From Anagrus nilaparvatae (Eukaryota > Arthropoda > Insecta > Hymenoptera > Mymaridae), in contig JAKSXM010000007.1 in NCBI GenBank assembly GCA_022575985.1, positions 59,922,501-59,986,500 of the forward strand: a stretch of DNA of 64,000 nt. Direction: 5' to 3'. Position 1 is the first letter of the stretch, and the number at the start of each line of letters is the position of its first letter. The notes beneath the pieces were generated by a model. The model did no database searches. It saw only the letters and a program-made list of their open reading frames with translations, and was not told the origin of the DNA. A program made the translations under genes and the position numbers. This document shows positions 32,759 to 42,345 of the stretch, one piece after another.

Positions 32759-34609
32759 ATGAAAATTAGTTTTTTAGTACTTTTGAGCCTATTCGGGCTT
32801 ACTTTTACAAAGCCTAGTGAATCAGGAACTTCGATAGATTATGTGGCAAAACACATTCGAGAATATCTTAAAGTTTATCAAATCACTGTTTATGCGAGTA
32901 CAAAAAATTATAAATTTGAATCGCGTTATCGAATGCTCTTAAGCAAGTTGACAAGTGGGATTCCAACGGATATGGTTGACATCCAGGATGATATTCTCAA
33001 AAATACAGCTTGGCTCAAGAGAAGCAAGAAAACTCTAAATTCAGCGATCTTAAACATCATCACAATTGATAAAAAGCTCACTGATACTACCTTTTTAACT
33101 AGCTTTTTTGAATTTATTTTTGATGAAACCAGAGCATTCATAACGAAGCCACTCTTCTTAATTGTTGTTTTTATCAATGATAAAAAAACCTTTGAAGTAT
33201 TAATTCGGGCCGCTATAAGACTGATGACCCAGGCATCATTCTTAAATTTTACAATCTTGCAATTTCTAGACGGAAATGGCGATTCTTTCATTGTTTACTG
33301 TAACCCCTTCCTAAAAAATTGTCCAATTATAACTTACACCAACTCTAGTATCAAGCTTTTTCCGGATAAACTGACCAACATGAATGGACATAGTTTAACT
33401 GTAGGATTTCCTGCCGGAATCTGGGATGATAGATACAGGTCAAAGTATATTATTCCAATGTTGCAATACGATTGCTTATTGAAAAACTTGAATGCAACAA
33501 GCAAAATCATCGAAAGTGAAAATCCTATAGAAGATTTTGATGATAATAAGGAAATGATTGTGTTTTTTGAAGCGTTTTCTAACACACCGCAGATGACAGA
33601 AGGTGCAGAAATGTATTACTTCCTTCCCGAGTACGATCAGTATGTTGCTCTCGTACCTTTAATCCAAAAGTCTGAAGTTAAACCAAGGATAAATATTGTA
33701 ATCTCCTTTTTGTTAATTATTTTGTTAATAATATCGATCAAAGTGTTGGTTCGTCTTTGGGAATTACCAAGCGAAGAATGGTCGACTTTGAACATCTTTT
33801 CAATAATCTTGGGTCTATCAACGAATGCGACTTATCAACAGAAAATAGCTAAGGTTCTTTACGTAACTCTGGCCTTATTCATGTTGCTTGCTTCATCTGA
33901 TATTATTTCTGATTTGACAAAACTGGAAATTTTATCAGAGAAAATTCCTCTGATTGAGACGTTTCAAGATATTCAAACAAAAAATGTCTCTATTTTTACT
34001 AGGGATGATATTTACGAATTTCTAAAAAATCATTTTGATTATTTAAATGAAAATGAAAATAAAAAAATATTAAAGATTTATCGTGTTAATCTATACAAAC
34101 TTTCAGAAATAATAATTAAAAAAAAAAAATTCATAATAATTGATATTAAAACTAAAATAAAAACGTATTTTCAAATTAAGTACTTTTCAGAAACACCTAA
34201 AGAATTTAAAATTATGGACTTGAATTTACCTTCGCTTGCATTTTATTATCCTTTTAGGAAATTCTCATCATTCAAAGAGAAATATTCAAAAGTGGCCCAA
34301 AGATTATCTGAAGTAGGTTTGGATAAAAAAGCTATTTCTGATTATAAATTACTGAGTGGTAAAACAAAGGAAGAATCAGGTGTTGAATACTTTAATGAAG
34401 ATGGTAAGACTGAGGGTGACACAACCTTGATAATACTATTGGTTATCATGGTAGTTGGGTCAGCAGCAGGAATTCTCGCTCTCATTTGTGAAATTTTGTA
34501 CTATCGGCGAAAGTTGAGGAGGATTGAGTCAATTGACACGCTTGAGTCTGGGAACCGATCTGAATATTACATTCAAGAATTTTTATCCAATCGGCAAACT
34601 CAATCGTAA
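32759..34609 (+). CDS. Divergent ionotropic receptor (IR-type chemoreceptor), intronless
   Basis: A 616-residue protein with a signal peptide (residues 1-17, MKISFLVLLSLFGLTFT). An extracellular region to about 305 contains a weak S1-like stretch (NGHSLTVGFPAGIW near 215). Then come a first membrane segment (about 309-331, ISFLLIILLIISIKVLVRLW), a pore-loop-like segment (NIFSIILGLS, about 344), a second membrane segment (about 364-384) and an S2-like extracellular part. The last membrane segment is at about 556-580 (LIILLVIMVVGSAAGILALI), followed by a short basic and acidic cytoplasmic tail. The order S1-M1-pore-M2-S2-M3 and the length fit insect divergent IRs, which act as ligand-gated cation channels in chemosensory neurons. 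The glutamate-binding residues of iGluRs are not obvious, which is usual in divergent IRs. The gene is single-exon. Its ligand cannot be read from the sequence. Decayed duplicates of the neighbouring DNA lie downstream. Confidence 0.8.
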   Translation: MKISFLVLLSLFGLTFTKPSESGTSIDYVAKHIREYLKVYQITVYASTKNYKFESRYRMLLSKLTSGIPTDMVDIQDDILKNTAWLKRSKKTLNSAILNIITIDKKLTDTTFLTSFFEFIFDETRAFITKPLFLIVVFINDKKTFEVLIRAAIRLMTQASFLNFTILQFLDGNGDSFIVYCNPFLKNCPIITYTNSSIKLFPDKLTNMNGHSLTVGFPAGIWDDRYRSKYIIPMLQYDCLLKNLNATSKIIESENPIEDFDDNKEMIVFFEAFSNTPQMTEGAEMYYFLPEYDQYVALVPLIQKSEVKPRINIVISFLLIILLIISIKVLVRLWELPSEEWSTLNIFSIILGLSTNATYQQKIAKVLYVTLALFMLLASSDIISDLTKLEILSEKIPLIETFQDIQTKNVSIFTRDDIYEFLKNHFDYLNENENKKILKIYRVNLYKLSEIIIKKKKFIIIDIKTKIKTYFQIKYFSETPKEFKIMDLNLPSLAFYYPFRKFSSFKEKYSKVAQRLSEVGLDKKAISDYKLLSGKTKEESGVEYFNEDGKTEGDTTLIILLVIMVVGSAAGILALICEILYYRRKLRRIESIDTLESGNRSEYYIQEFLSNRQTQS

Positions 34610-35797
34610 TAATTTTTTTACATTTTTGATATTCACGGATGCAATTTTTAAATTATTTAAATTTCTTAGTAACTTAATAGTAAATTAACGGCACTGATGA
34701 AATTCAATAGTTTGTCAGAGTGATATATTAATTATACAACTTAAATTTTACGTTACTATTATTTAAAATTTATTGAATGACTTTTAAGCGAATTTTTCGA
34801 ATCTTAAAGCTTTTAAAAATAATTTCAAGTAAGTGTGTTACATTTGGCTAAATATTTTGAGTTGTTTGAAAAGTGAGAGGCAAGGGGACTCACTAAAATC
34901 AAGCACCCCAAATATTTACAAGAATAAATCAGTTACAACTGTCGATGCTTTTTTGATTGTACTTCTTGCGAATGAAGCTTATCAGCTGATTAAATTAACA
35001 ATTTTATGAATGCTTGTAAAAAAAATGCTTGACTACAAATCAGATTTGATTTTTAAGCCAACCAAAATATAACTAATAAAAAATAAAGACGTTTTAGTAA
35101 TTGCTTCTAACGTGCGAATACATTTTAATAAAAAAAAAATAAAGGCTGAATTTGAAGATGCTGGAGAAAAACTGCTGCTTATTGGAACACAAAATACTGA
35201 AGAATTTGCAGCAAAAGATAAAGCACCCTATTTTTACTCGAAAACCAGGTTTTTCAAATATAAAATGGTACATTTTTAACCACAGGAGCATAAAAAAGAA
35301 CGGCCAGATCGCACGTTAATTAGTAGCCGAGTATGGTAAACTGCATTTTCCATGAACGTTGTTTGTCAGAGTGATAAATAATTAATATAACTTAAATTTC
35401 ACTTTACTAATATTTAAAGTTATTTAATGAATTTTAAGCTGGATTTTCGTATTTCAAAGCTTTTTAAAAATAAAAAATTAAATAAAAAAATAAATTACGT
35501 GTGTTTCTTAAAATTTTTTGCGATTGTTTTGAAAATTTTATTTGAAATGTGAAAGGTAAGGAGACTTACAAAAAGCAAGCACTCGAATTACTTTTTAGTA
35601 AGAATATAAGAGTCTCTAAGCTAATTTGTAAAAAATTAAAAAAAAATTGTAAAATAAATATTAATGGCATAAAAAAATTTTTTATAATTTTTAAACCTTA
35701 TTTGAGATTTTAAGTTTCAGGTGTTATTTTTATTTTAATGAAAGCAAATAAATAAATTAAGTCAAATTTCTTTAATTAATGTTTAATGAAACGTCTG
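34610..35797. repeat. Segmental duplication, units 1 and 2
   Basis: A block starting TTTGTCAGAGTGATA occurs at about 34712 and again at about 35367. It continues in parallel for a few hundred bases (TTTTAAGCGAATTTTTCG against TTTTAAGCTGGATTTTCG, then GGCAAGGGGACT against GGTAAGGAGACT). A third partial copy is at about 36405-36560. The block ending at 35797 (CCTTATTTGAGATTTTAAG, then GTGTTATTTTTAT) recurs at about 37895-37990. Confidence 0.7.
35142..35279 (+). pseudogene. Coding-like exon relic of an unknown small gene
   Basis: An open stretch of 45 codons ending in TAA reads K-A-E-F-E-D-A-G-E-K-L-L-L-I-G-T and later YFYSKTRFFKYK. A homologous but broken copy lies at about 38758-38870 (GGATTTGAAGAT..., with ACACAAAATA conserved). 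The composition looks protein-coding and the shared phrases show common descent, but no promoter, start or upstream exon could be tied to it. It may be a relic exon of a duplicated gene. Confidence 0.3.
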
Positions 35798-35801
35798 TTA
35801 A

Positions 35802-36398
35802 GGTAGTTCTATCCACCTCAGGATGTTTTTTGCGCAATATAATTGTAACTAAAAATTTTTAGCCATATATTTGTTTATAATAATTTTTTAATGAAAGAAT
35901 CAATGCTTTTCAGTATTTGGTACAAGAATATAAAAAAAAAATTAAAAATGTTTATTTGTTTAAGCAAATGCGGCCCGTTAAATTTTTGAAATTTTTGGGT
36001 CATAAAAGCCTGAGTTCCCAGATCTGGGCTACTTGGATCAAAATTCTGCTTTGCTCATATTGAAGATCATTCAATTCTAGGGGGAGGTATCGTGGGAAAT
36101 TTTTCGCTCACGATACCTCCACCTAGAATTGAATGATCTTCAATATGAGCCAAGCAGAATTTTGATCCAAGTTGCCCATATCTGGAACCTCAGACTTTTA
36201 TAAGCCAAAGATTACAAAAATTTAACAGGTCCTATTTGTTTTTCAATTTTTCAGTTTTTTTTTTTATATTCTTGTACCAAATACTGAAAAGCATTGATTC
36301 TTTTATTAAAAAATTATTATAAATAAATATATGGCCAAAATATTTCAGTTAAAAAAATGCTGCGCAAAAAACATCCCCAGATGGAAAGAATAACGACC
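35802..36398. mobile_element. Foldback MITE with TTAA target duplication (piggyBac-like)
   Basis: Two long, nearly matching inverted arms (about 35802-36085 and 36115-36398) face each other across a short loop near 36095-36112. The arms share AAGCATTGATTC, GTACCAAATACTGAAAAGCA and GATCTTCAATATGAGC in opposite orientation. TTAA lies directly at both ends (35798-35801 and 36399-36402), the duplication typical of piggyBac elements. A paralogous segment near 37995-38010 (GTCTGTTAAACTATT) appears to be the unoccupied site. No coding capacity. Confidence 0.75.
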
Positions 36399-36402
36399 TT
36401 AA

Positions 36403-36720
36403 ACGACGAGTGTTTCTTAAAATTTTTTGAGATTGTTATGAAAGATTTATTTGAAATGTGAGAGGCAAGACTTGCAAAAATAAAACACTCTAAATACTTT
36501 TTAAACTGAGAATAAGAGTCACTAAGCTGATTCACAAACTCTTATAACAACGGTTTTTGCGAAAGAAGTTTTAACTCGCGGTTAGAAATTAAGAATTTGA
36601 TATTCATTTTAAAAATAAATTGTCTATACCTATTCAATTTAATTTTAAAAACAAAAATAACAAACAAAGTCACTTAGAATTAAAAGCCTTGTAAAATCTT
36701 GAAATTATCAAGTTGTGCTA
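36403..36720. repeat. Third partial copy of the segmental duplication
   Basis: GTGTTTCTTAAAATTTTTTG, then TTTATTTGAAATGTGAGAGG and AAGAGTCACTAAGCTGATTC, match the blocks near 35500-35640. It is cut off by the MITE at 36721. Confidence 0.6.
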
Positions 36721-37680
36721 CACTGAGAAAATTATATAATTGTGAGAATGATATTATAGCATCAAGACAATAATAGTCTGTAATCGTGACAATTATATTA
36801 AATTTTAATGTTTTTTTTTCATAATATTTATTTTTTGGTTATATGAGACTCGCACCTGTTTAATTGTGTATTTGACCTGACTTATTTTGAGTTCAACAAA
36901 GGATTATAATTTTTTTTATTTATTTACCCTTGTTAATTTTTTTTCGATCGCCCGCTTTCATTAACAATTATCAAGCCGTAACCTAATCTAATCTAATCGC
37001 ATTTATCCAGATTTCGCCAATCTTTATTCTTATTGTGTATCCTCGGTCAATATATACTTAGTGGAACTAATTATTGAAAAAAGCATCTAGCGGTTGATAA
37101 TTAAAAACATTTATTGTACAAAATTCAAATTTAAGAATTAAATTTTCTCACGCTAGGTGATGTTGCTCTTTCTTTCACAAATATCAAAAATATGTTTCAC
37201 TAAGTATATTAGGACCGAGAATATAAAGACAATAAGAATAATGATTGGTAAGAGCTCAAAATTTCTTGATATATGCGGTGGTTAGATTAGATTAGGTTAC
37301 GGTATCGATACTTAATAATGATAGAGTGCGAGCGGAAAAAATAATTGACAAAAATATCAAAGAAAAAAAATAATTAAAATTCAAATCTTTAATATAATAT
37401 AATAACATAATAAGGTAAAATACACCATTAAACAGGTGTGAGTCTCATATACCCAAAAATAAATATTTTAAGAAAAAAAAATCATCAAAATTAAATGTAA
37501 TTGCAATACGATTACATAATATCTTTAGGAGAATTATCTAAAATGGTATGCATGTTGTCATCACAATTATAGAATATTCATGTCCTGATTATAACTATAA
37601 TATTATCATGGGATTAAATGTATAACCGTTCAAATATAATCATAAAATATCATTCTCACAATTATATATTTTCCACAGTG
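36721..37680. mobile_element. 960-bp MITE with TA duplication and long inverted arms
   Basis: The left end CACTGAGAAAATTATATAAT and the right end ...ATATATTTTCCACAGTG are inverted copies, flanked by TA at 36719-36720 and 37681-37682. The inverted match extends inwards in blocks: GAGACTCGCACCTGTTTAAT (36846) against its complement near 37430, GTAACCTAATCTAATCTAAT (36979) against 37275-37305, and ACCGAGAATATAAAGACAATAAGAA-type sequence near 37215. CACTG ends with a TA duplication fit a Tc1/mariner-derived element. No reading frame of note. Confidence 0.75.
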
Positions 37681-39139
37681 TATATCGTAAGAAGGTTTGT
37701 TCGAAAATTTAATGTAAAATGAAATTTATGAATTTTATTCGTTTTGTAATTTGTTGGAATTTTAAAAAATGTAATCGCAGTCGCATAGAAAGTTTGATTC
37801 GCATATACTTTAAGTTTAATCAAAATACTAAAAATTCATCAATTGATACTGCGAAGTTTTAACTGAAGTTAAAAAATGTTTTATAATTTCGTAAACCTTA
37901 TTTGAGATTTTAAGTATCAGGTGTTATTTTTATATTAATGAAAGCAAATACATAAATTTACTTAAATCGATTCTATTAATGTCTATTCAAATGTCTGTTA
38001 AACTATTTAGTAAGCTGCTAACACAATCTTTACTAAAACAATCAAATGTTTCTATGTAAATTATAACAGTACAAAATTACAAAACCTAATTTTTTGCTGG
38101 ATAATTTTGCAATTAATATTTTTCTAACTTGTCTCGGATATTATATTAAATTTCGAGAGGCCAGGAAGCCACCTCAAGAGGATTCAAATTCAACCACTTT
38201 ACTAAAAAGTGGCAATAAAACAAATATATTAAATGTTATGCCAGAGGAAAGTATTTGGATGAAAATCAAAAAATCAGAAAGGTATTTTGTTTGAATTATT
38301 GTTTATAATTTAACTAATTCACGTTTTGTAAAGCTTATTGTGAAAATTTGGACCAAAAAGACTAACAAGTTCCACTGTTTAAGAACTGCTTGAATTAATA
38401 GAACAATTCTAATATTAATTTAAAATCGAAAGCACCTTGATTAAATGTAGTAAACTAAAAATAAATTTTCACAGCCTAATAATGTGAATAAGGCTTTATT
38501 AAGAATAGTATCAGTATATTAAATTTTTGATAAATATTAATTTCTAGACTATAAATTTTGTTCTATTAAAAGAAAGACTTTTTTTAACAGTAAATTTATT
38601 TCTAGCTGAAATTTTGAAAGTAAGCAACGTTTCATTGAAAAATGAAAGTCTCAGGCATTTTCATTGTACTTTTAACCACCAGAAGCGTTAAGGTAAATTT
38701 TTAATTTATTTTTAATTTTAAAATAAATTTGTAACCTAACGCGAAATTTCAAAGGGCGGATTTGAAGATTAAAAAAAAAAAACTGTTTCTTGAAACACAA
38801 AATATCCGAAAAAACTGTAAAAGATAATGCAGACAAATTGGCTTGTGTTCTTGCTTGTGTCAGCTAAGGATTAATGACCGTAAGCTAATATCTCTTTTTA
38901 CTCGCGTTTTCAATGCAAAAATATTAAATGTTTTGAATTATTTGAGGTTAATCCTGGGGAAACTTTCACCATGTTTGGGATGGTCGTTCCAGCAGCAGGA
39001 TGAAATTGATTGATTGTTTGATCCAATTGACATCTTATGTAACTTTCAGAATTCTCTGGATAAAGGCGAGGATAAAGGTAAATACTTTGCTTATTTATTC
39101 TGCAAGATTCAGTTTGTTTTAAATTAACTATAGGTATTA
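37681..39139. other. Decayed duplicated DNA
   Basis: It contains the second copy of the CCTTATTTGAGATTTTAAG block (about 37895-37990), a short open frame at 38094-38294 without an ATG (hydrophobic start then YYIKFREARKP, unrecognised), a signal-peptide-like exon at 38642 and a broken copy of the 35142 relic. I see no complete gene. Confidence 0.35.
38642..38692 (+). pseudogene. Possible signal-peptide exon of a lost or unassembled small gene
   Basis: ATG opens 17 codons (M-K-V-S-G-I-F-I-V-L-L-T-T-R-S-V-K) ending exactly at a good donor AAG/GTAAAT. This resembles the first exon of a secreted protein. The downstream sequence at 38758-38870 is homologous to the coding-like relic at 35142 but contains stops, so the gene appears broken. 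The alternative is chance. Confidence 0.3.
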
Positions 39140-39674
39140 ACATGGAACATGTTTATAGGGAGGGGGTACTTCAGAACTTGAAAATTAAGGGGGGTGGTCA
39201 AATATGTCCTATTTAAGGGGGTTAGTCAAATTTGTCCTATTTAAGGGGGGGGGGGGGGTCAAATTTGTCCTATTTAAGGGGGGTGGTCAAATTTGTCCTA
39301 TTTAAGGGGGGGGGGGTCAAATTTGTCATATTTAAGGGGGGGGGGTCAAATTTGTCATATTTAAGGGGGGGGTCAAATGAAACTTAGAATAATTAGGAGA
39401 TTTTGAAAAATCTGAGCTTAAGGACTTAAGATAATACAGGTTTATGGACTTAAAATAATATTGATTAAGGGACTTAGAATAATTCAGGTTTAGGGAATCA
39501 AAATAATTTGGGTTTAGAATCTTAACAGCTAGTAAGGTGATAATTACAAATTATAAAATTAGAAAATTGTATTGTAATGTTGAGTAACATTTGTATTTTA
39601 CCTAGTTCTCAGCTGGAAGTAAACATGTTCCATGCATTTAGGTTGTGTTTACACAAACCGGTTATAAGTTTTCA
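39140..39674. repeat. Dispersed G-rich minisatellite-like repeat, copy 2
   Basis: Six units of a roughly 25-30 bp G-rich phrase (GGTCAAATTTGTCCTATTTA then G-run) are followed by the 'gacttagaataatt' units and the same tail as copy 1 (ACACAAACCGGTTATAAG). Here a 15-bp inverted pair bounds most of it: CATGGAACATGTTTA at 39140 and TAAACATGTTCCATG near 39620. Copy 1 (23729-24095) keeps only the right partner. It looks like a non-autonomous element with variable unit number. Confidence 0.7.
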
Positions 39675-40711
39675 AGATAACGCTACAACTTCCCATGTTA
39701 AGACCCCGTTAAGTTAAGAGCGCGTAAAATCAACAACTTTTGACAGCATTTTGAGAGAAAATAGATCCGAACGATTTTTATAATACTTTTTCTCTTTAAT
39801 TATTTTTCTTCCTAGCAGGTTAAAAACTATTTTTTCGCCCCATAATGAGATCAAAAAACGTGATTTCTCTCTGCTGAGAAAGAAAAATTTATCTGACAAA
39901 GAAATTTAGATGAATTTTCTTTATTAAATTCTTATTTTAATTGTACCTGAGAGAAGCATTTGCGTTCACTTAAACATGGAAATTTTATTGATAACTGATT
40001 CAGGGTGCATTCAAGTTATCTTCCCGCATTCATAACGGGTCAGCTCTGTGATTAAAAGTATGCAATATAGATAGTAAAAAATTTAATATCTACTATAAAT
40101 CTTGAGCACCCAAATATAGATCAATTAACCGATTAACGCCGGGGGGCAAATCAAAAATTTTTTTAACGTAAATTAATTAAATAATTGACAAACAATAAAA
40201 TAAAAAAATAAATCTCTATAATGGAAAACTACGAGTCTAAAGTTTTCGTTTAATCTTTTTTATTTATACCATTAATTTATAATTACTATTGGCTTCTCAT
40301 TTTGCCCTGGTCGTAAGATGCAGTTTACTATAGACAATTGGTGCTGGGGATCAATATCAAAATATTACGCGGCCAATATTTTCGGGTACTCGTAAAGGTT
40401 TGCATAAGTTTAAGGAAATTCTGAAAAATATTAGTTTCTTAGAGAGAATCCTTTTCTTAAGTACTCTAAATGATTTAAATTCTGTAGGCACTGTTTTGTC
40501 AAAAATATAGGCCCTCGTAGTTTTTAAAAAAAGTTCAATAATTAAGTCAAATACGATTCGAACAAATACTTATAACGTCAATAAGTCCTAAAGCCTATTG
40601 AATGACGTACCTCTTCAAAAAAGTAAAAACGTCATTTAGAGATAAGCTTCTTAATGGATAGATTAGGACTTAAAAAGCTAAATAACTTTTTATAGTTTGA
40701 TAAAACAAGTA
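39675..40711. other. Spacer upstream of the small secreted-protein gene
   Basis: No coding sequence was supported. The short minus-strand open frame at 39714-39899 lacks recognisable content. Confidence 0.35.
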
Positions 40712-40717
40712 TATAAA
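40712..40717 (+). promoter_or_regulatory. TATA box of the small secreted-protein gene
   Basis: TATAAA within GTATATAAAGAA, 91 bp before the ATG at 40808. It leaves a short leader of about 60 bases if transcription starts about 30 bp downstream. A clear TATA box is uncommon in this window. Confidence 0.55.
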
Positions 40718-40807
40718 GAACATTTCATTTACACGATAAAATAATTCAATTTGAAACTTTGGAAAGGAAAGTCTCAGTAATCGAAAAAAAGATGAAACCT
40801 CTTCAAA

Positions 40808-41853
40808 ATGAAGTCTGCAACCGTTTGGGTTTTATTATCTGCTCTCGTAGTAGCGAATGTATCTTGTTCGCCTCTTGAAAGGAAATCCTCAATTCATTTA
40901 GATAATGAACAATCTCAATTAAATCCATCGTTTTTGGTAAGAAATCGAGCCTAAATTACTAAACCCCACAAAAAAAAAGTCTAGGGGTTTTTATGTCTTT
41001 TTCGACGCTGAAAACAAATCTGAAGTCAAAATCAGAAATCTGACATCAGAATCGTTTTCAGCGTCAAAAAATAGTCGCAAAACCGTATTCATGTTTTTCT
41101 TCAAGAAATTTTTTTTATGGGGTTTTAATTACATTTTACATAATCGAATATTTTTTCAAAATTTCAGATGAAAGCTGCATGCTCATTCAACCAAAGCTGT
41201 TTGTGAAAAGATTAAAGTTGGTGGAGATCGTTTAAAAGCTTCAGTACCTGCAGCGGAAGCCAATGACTTGGTAAATTTTTATTTTAGCTTTGATTATTTT
41301 GTATCTGTTTTCCTAGACTACACTGAAAAAAATTTACCTGCGGCAGTCGAAATTTTTTTCTTATCAAAACGGTTATTAATTACTTATAACGCAGAGAAAA
41401 TTAAAAAAATGATTCAATAAATAACCTCATTTAAAGCAAGCTGATTTTTTTTTACAAAAAAGAGATTGCAATAAAATAAGTTTGTTGCAAACAGATTTAT
41501 AAATAATAATTTTTCTGTTACAGGCAATGCTTACATCTCTTTGTAACGAATCAGATAATATTGACCAACTTGGTTCTAATCTCCAATTGGTAAGAATAAA
41601 ATTGTTAACTTGAGGTTTAAATTTGAAAAATTTATAAATTTTAACCAATTTCAGGACCCTTCTAAAATTACTAAAAAACTTTGCTTGGCTATAAAAATTG
41701 GTGGATTTGCTCTGGATATCCTTGCTCCTGAATTAGCCCCAGAAGAAATTGTAAAGTTTTTTTTATTTATATAATTTCCAAGTAATTTTTATTAATTATT
41801 TATTTATTTCATTTTAGATAGCTGCTCGACTTTTTTGCAGAGCCATGGGGTAA
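40808..41853 (+). CDS. Small secreted protein with two tandem two-cysteine modules (about 140 aa, five exons)
   Basis: Exons: 40808-40936, 41175-41270, 41524-41589, 41655-41750 and 41818-41853. All joins are phase 0 and give about 140 residues. Exon 1 encodes a signal peptide (MKSATVWVLLSALVVANVSC) and a short polar stretch. Exons 2-3 and 4-5 encode two copies of a 34-residue module: T-K-x2-C-x2-I-K-[VI]-G-G-x2-L-x4-[VA]-P-x9-A-x-L-x2-C. Each copy has two cysteines and is split by an intron at the same place, so the gene arose by internal duplication. The mature protein has four cysteines and looks helical. Donors are GTAAG or GTAAA type. Acceptors are CAG or TAG except before exon 2, where AAG at 41172-41174 is needed; the stronger CAG 7 bp upstream would shift the frame. 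Export is expected from the signal. The function and family are unknown to me; a venom, salivary, larval or odorant-related secretion are all possible. Confidence 0.7.
40961..41125. mobile_element. Foldback MITE in intron 1 of the secreted-protein gene
   Basis: AAACCCCACAAAAAAAA at the left end and TTTTTTTTATGGGGTTT at the right are inverted copies. Further in, GACGCTGAAAAC faces GTTTTCAGCGTC. It is about 165 bp long and has no coding capacity. It may explain the length of intron 1. Confidence 0.65.
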
Positions 41854-42018
41854 AATATATTATTAGAAAACAATTTTTGATATTAATTATAAATTAATTT
41901 CCAAAAATTTTTATATTTAAAATTTAAAATTATATTTAATATTTAATTTTTTTAAAATATTTACAATGTTTATTTCTGTTGACTATTTTCAATTTATTAA
42001 TTTACTAAATTATATTGA

Positions 42019-42025
42019 CTTGTAT
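42019..42025. repeat. Left target-site duplication of the P transposon
   Basis: CTTGTAT directly before the left terminus CAGAGAT. It is repeated directly after the right terminus at 52284-52290. P elements normally make 8-bp duplications; seven are matched here. Confidence 0.8.
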
Positions 42026-42345
42026 CAGAGATTAGTTTAGAGAGATCGCCAGAGAGATAGGAAAGGCTGACTCTGTTTTATTTTACATCGCCGAAGCTGT
42101 CACGTGGTCACTCTCTCGCATCTTTGTTTTATGCGGTTATTTGTACATATATCCTTTCTTTTCTATTTCTCCGCCGACCTCCCTACTACATAAAAATCTT
42201 TTCTTTCTATTTTTCAAACGATATTGTACCTAATTAACAAAAATTGTTACAGAAAGTCTCGATGGTCAAGTGGATATGTTGACTCGGGATAACTTGAATC
42301 GGTGATCGAATCCTCGACTCGGTCAATTTTTTTTTTATTTTTTTT
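42026..42345. repeat. Left terminal inverted repeat of the P transposon
   Basis: It pairs with 51955-52283 as described for the whole element. The inner end is a T-rich tract. It contains a CACGTG and a tRNA-like segment (42256-42326). Confidence 0.8.
42256..42326 (+). ncRNA. tRNA-like Pol III promoter sequence in the left inverted repeat
   Basis: TGGTCAAGTGG (42263-42273) fits an A box, and GGTGATCGAATCC (42301-42313) fits a B box. They are spaced as in a tRNA gene and followed at 42327 by a run of T residues that could terminate Pol III. A T-arm with loop ATCGAAT can be drawn with a mismatch. The acceptor stem is poor, so it is not a functional tRNA. The partner copy on the other end has an even better B box. 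Confidence 0.4.

Noticed and set aside
38094..38294. 66-residue open frame with a hydrophobic start
   Set aside because: No ATG, no recognised family, and it lies in decayed duplicated DNA. It might be a receptor tail relic, but this cannot be supported.
42256..42326. A genuine tRNA gene
   Set aside because: A and B boxes fit, but the acceptor stem does not pair properly and the T stem has a mismatch. Kept only as a tRNA-like Pol III signature.
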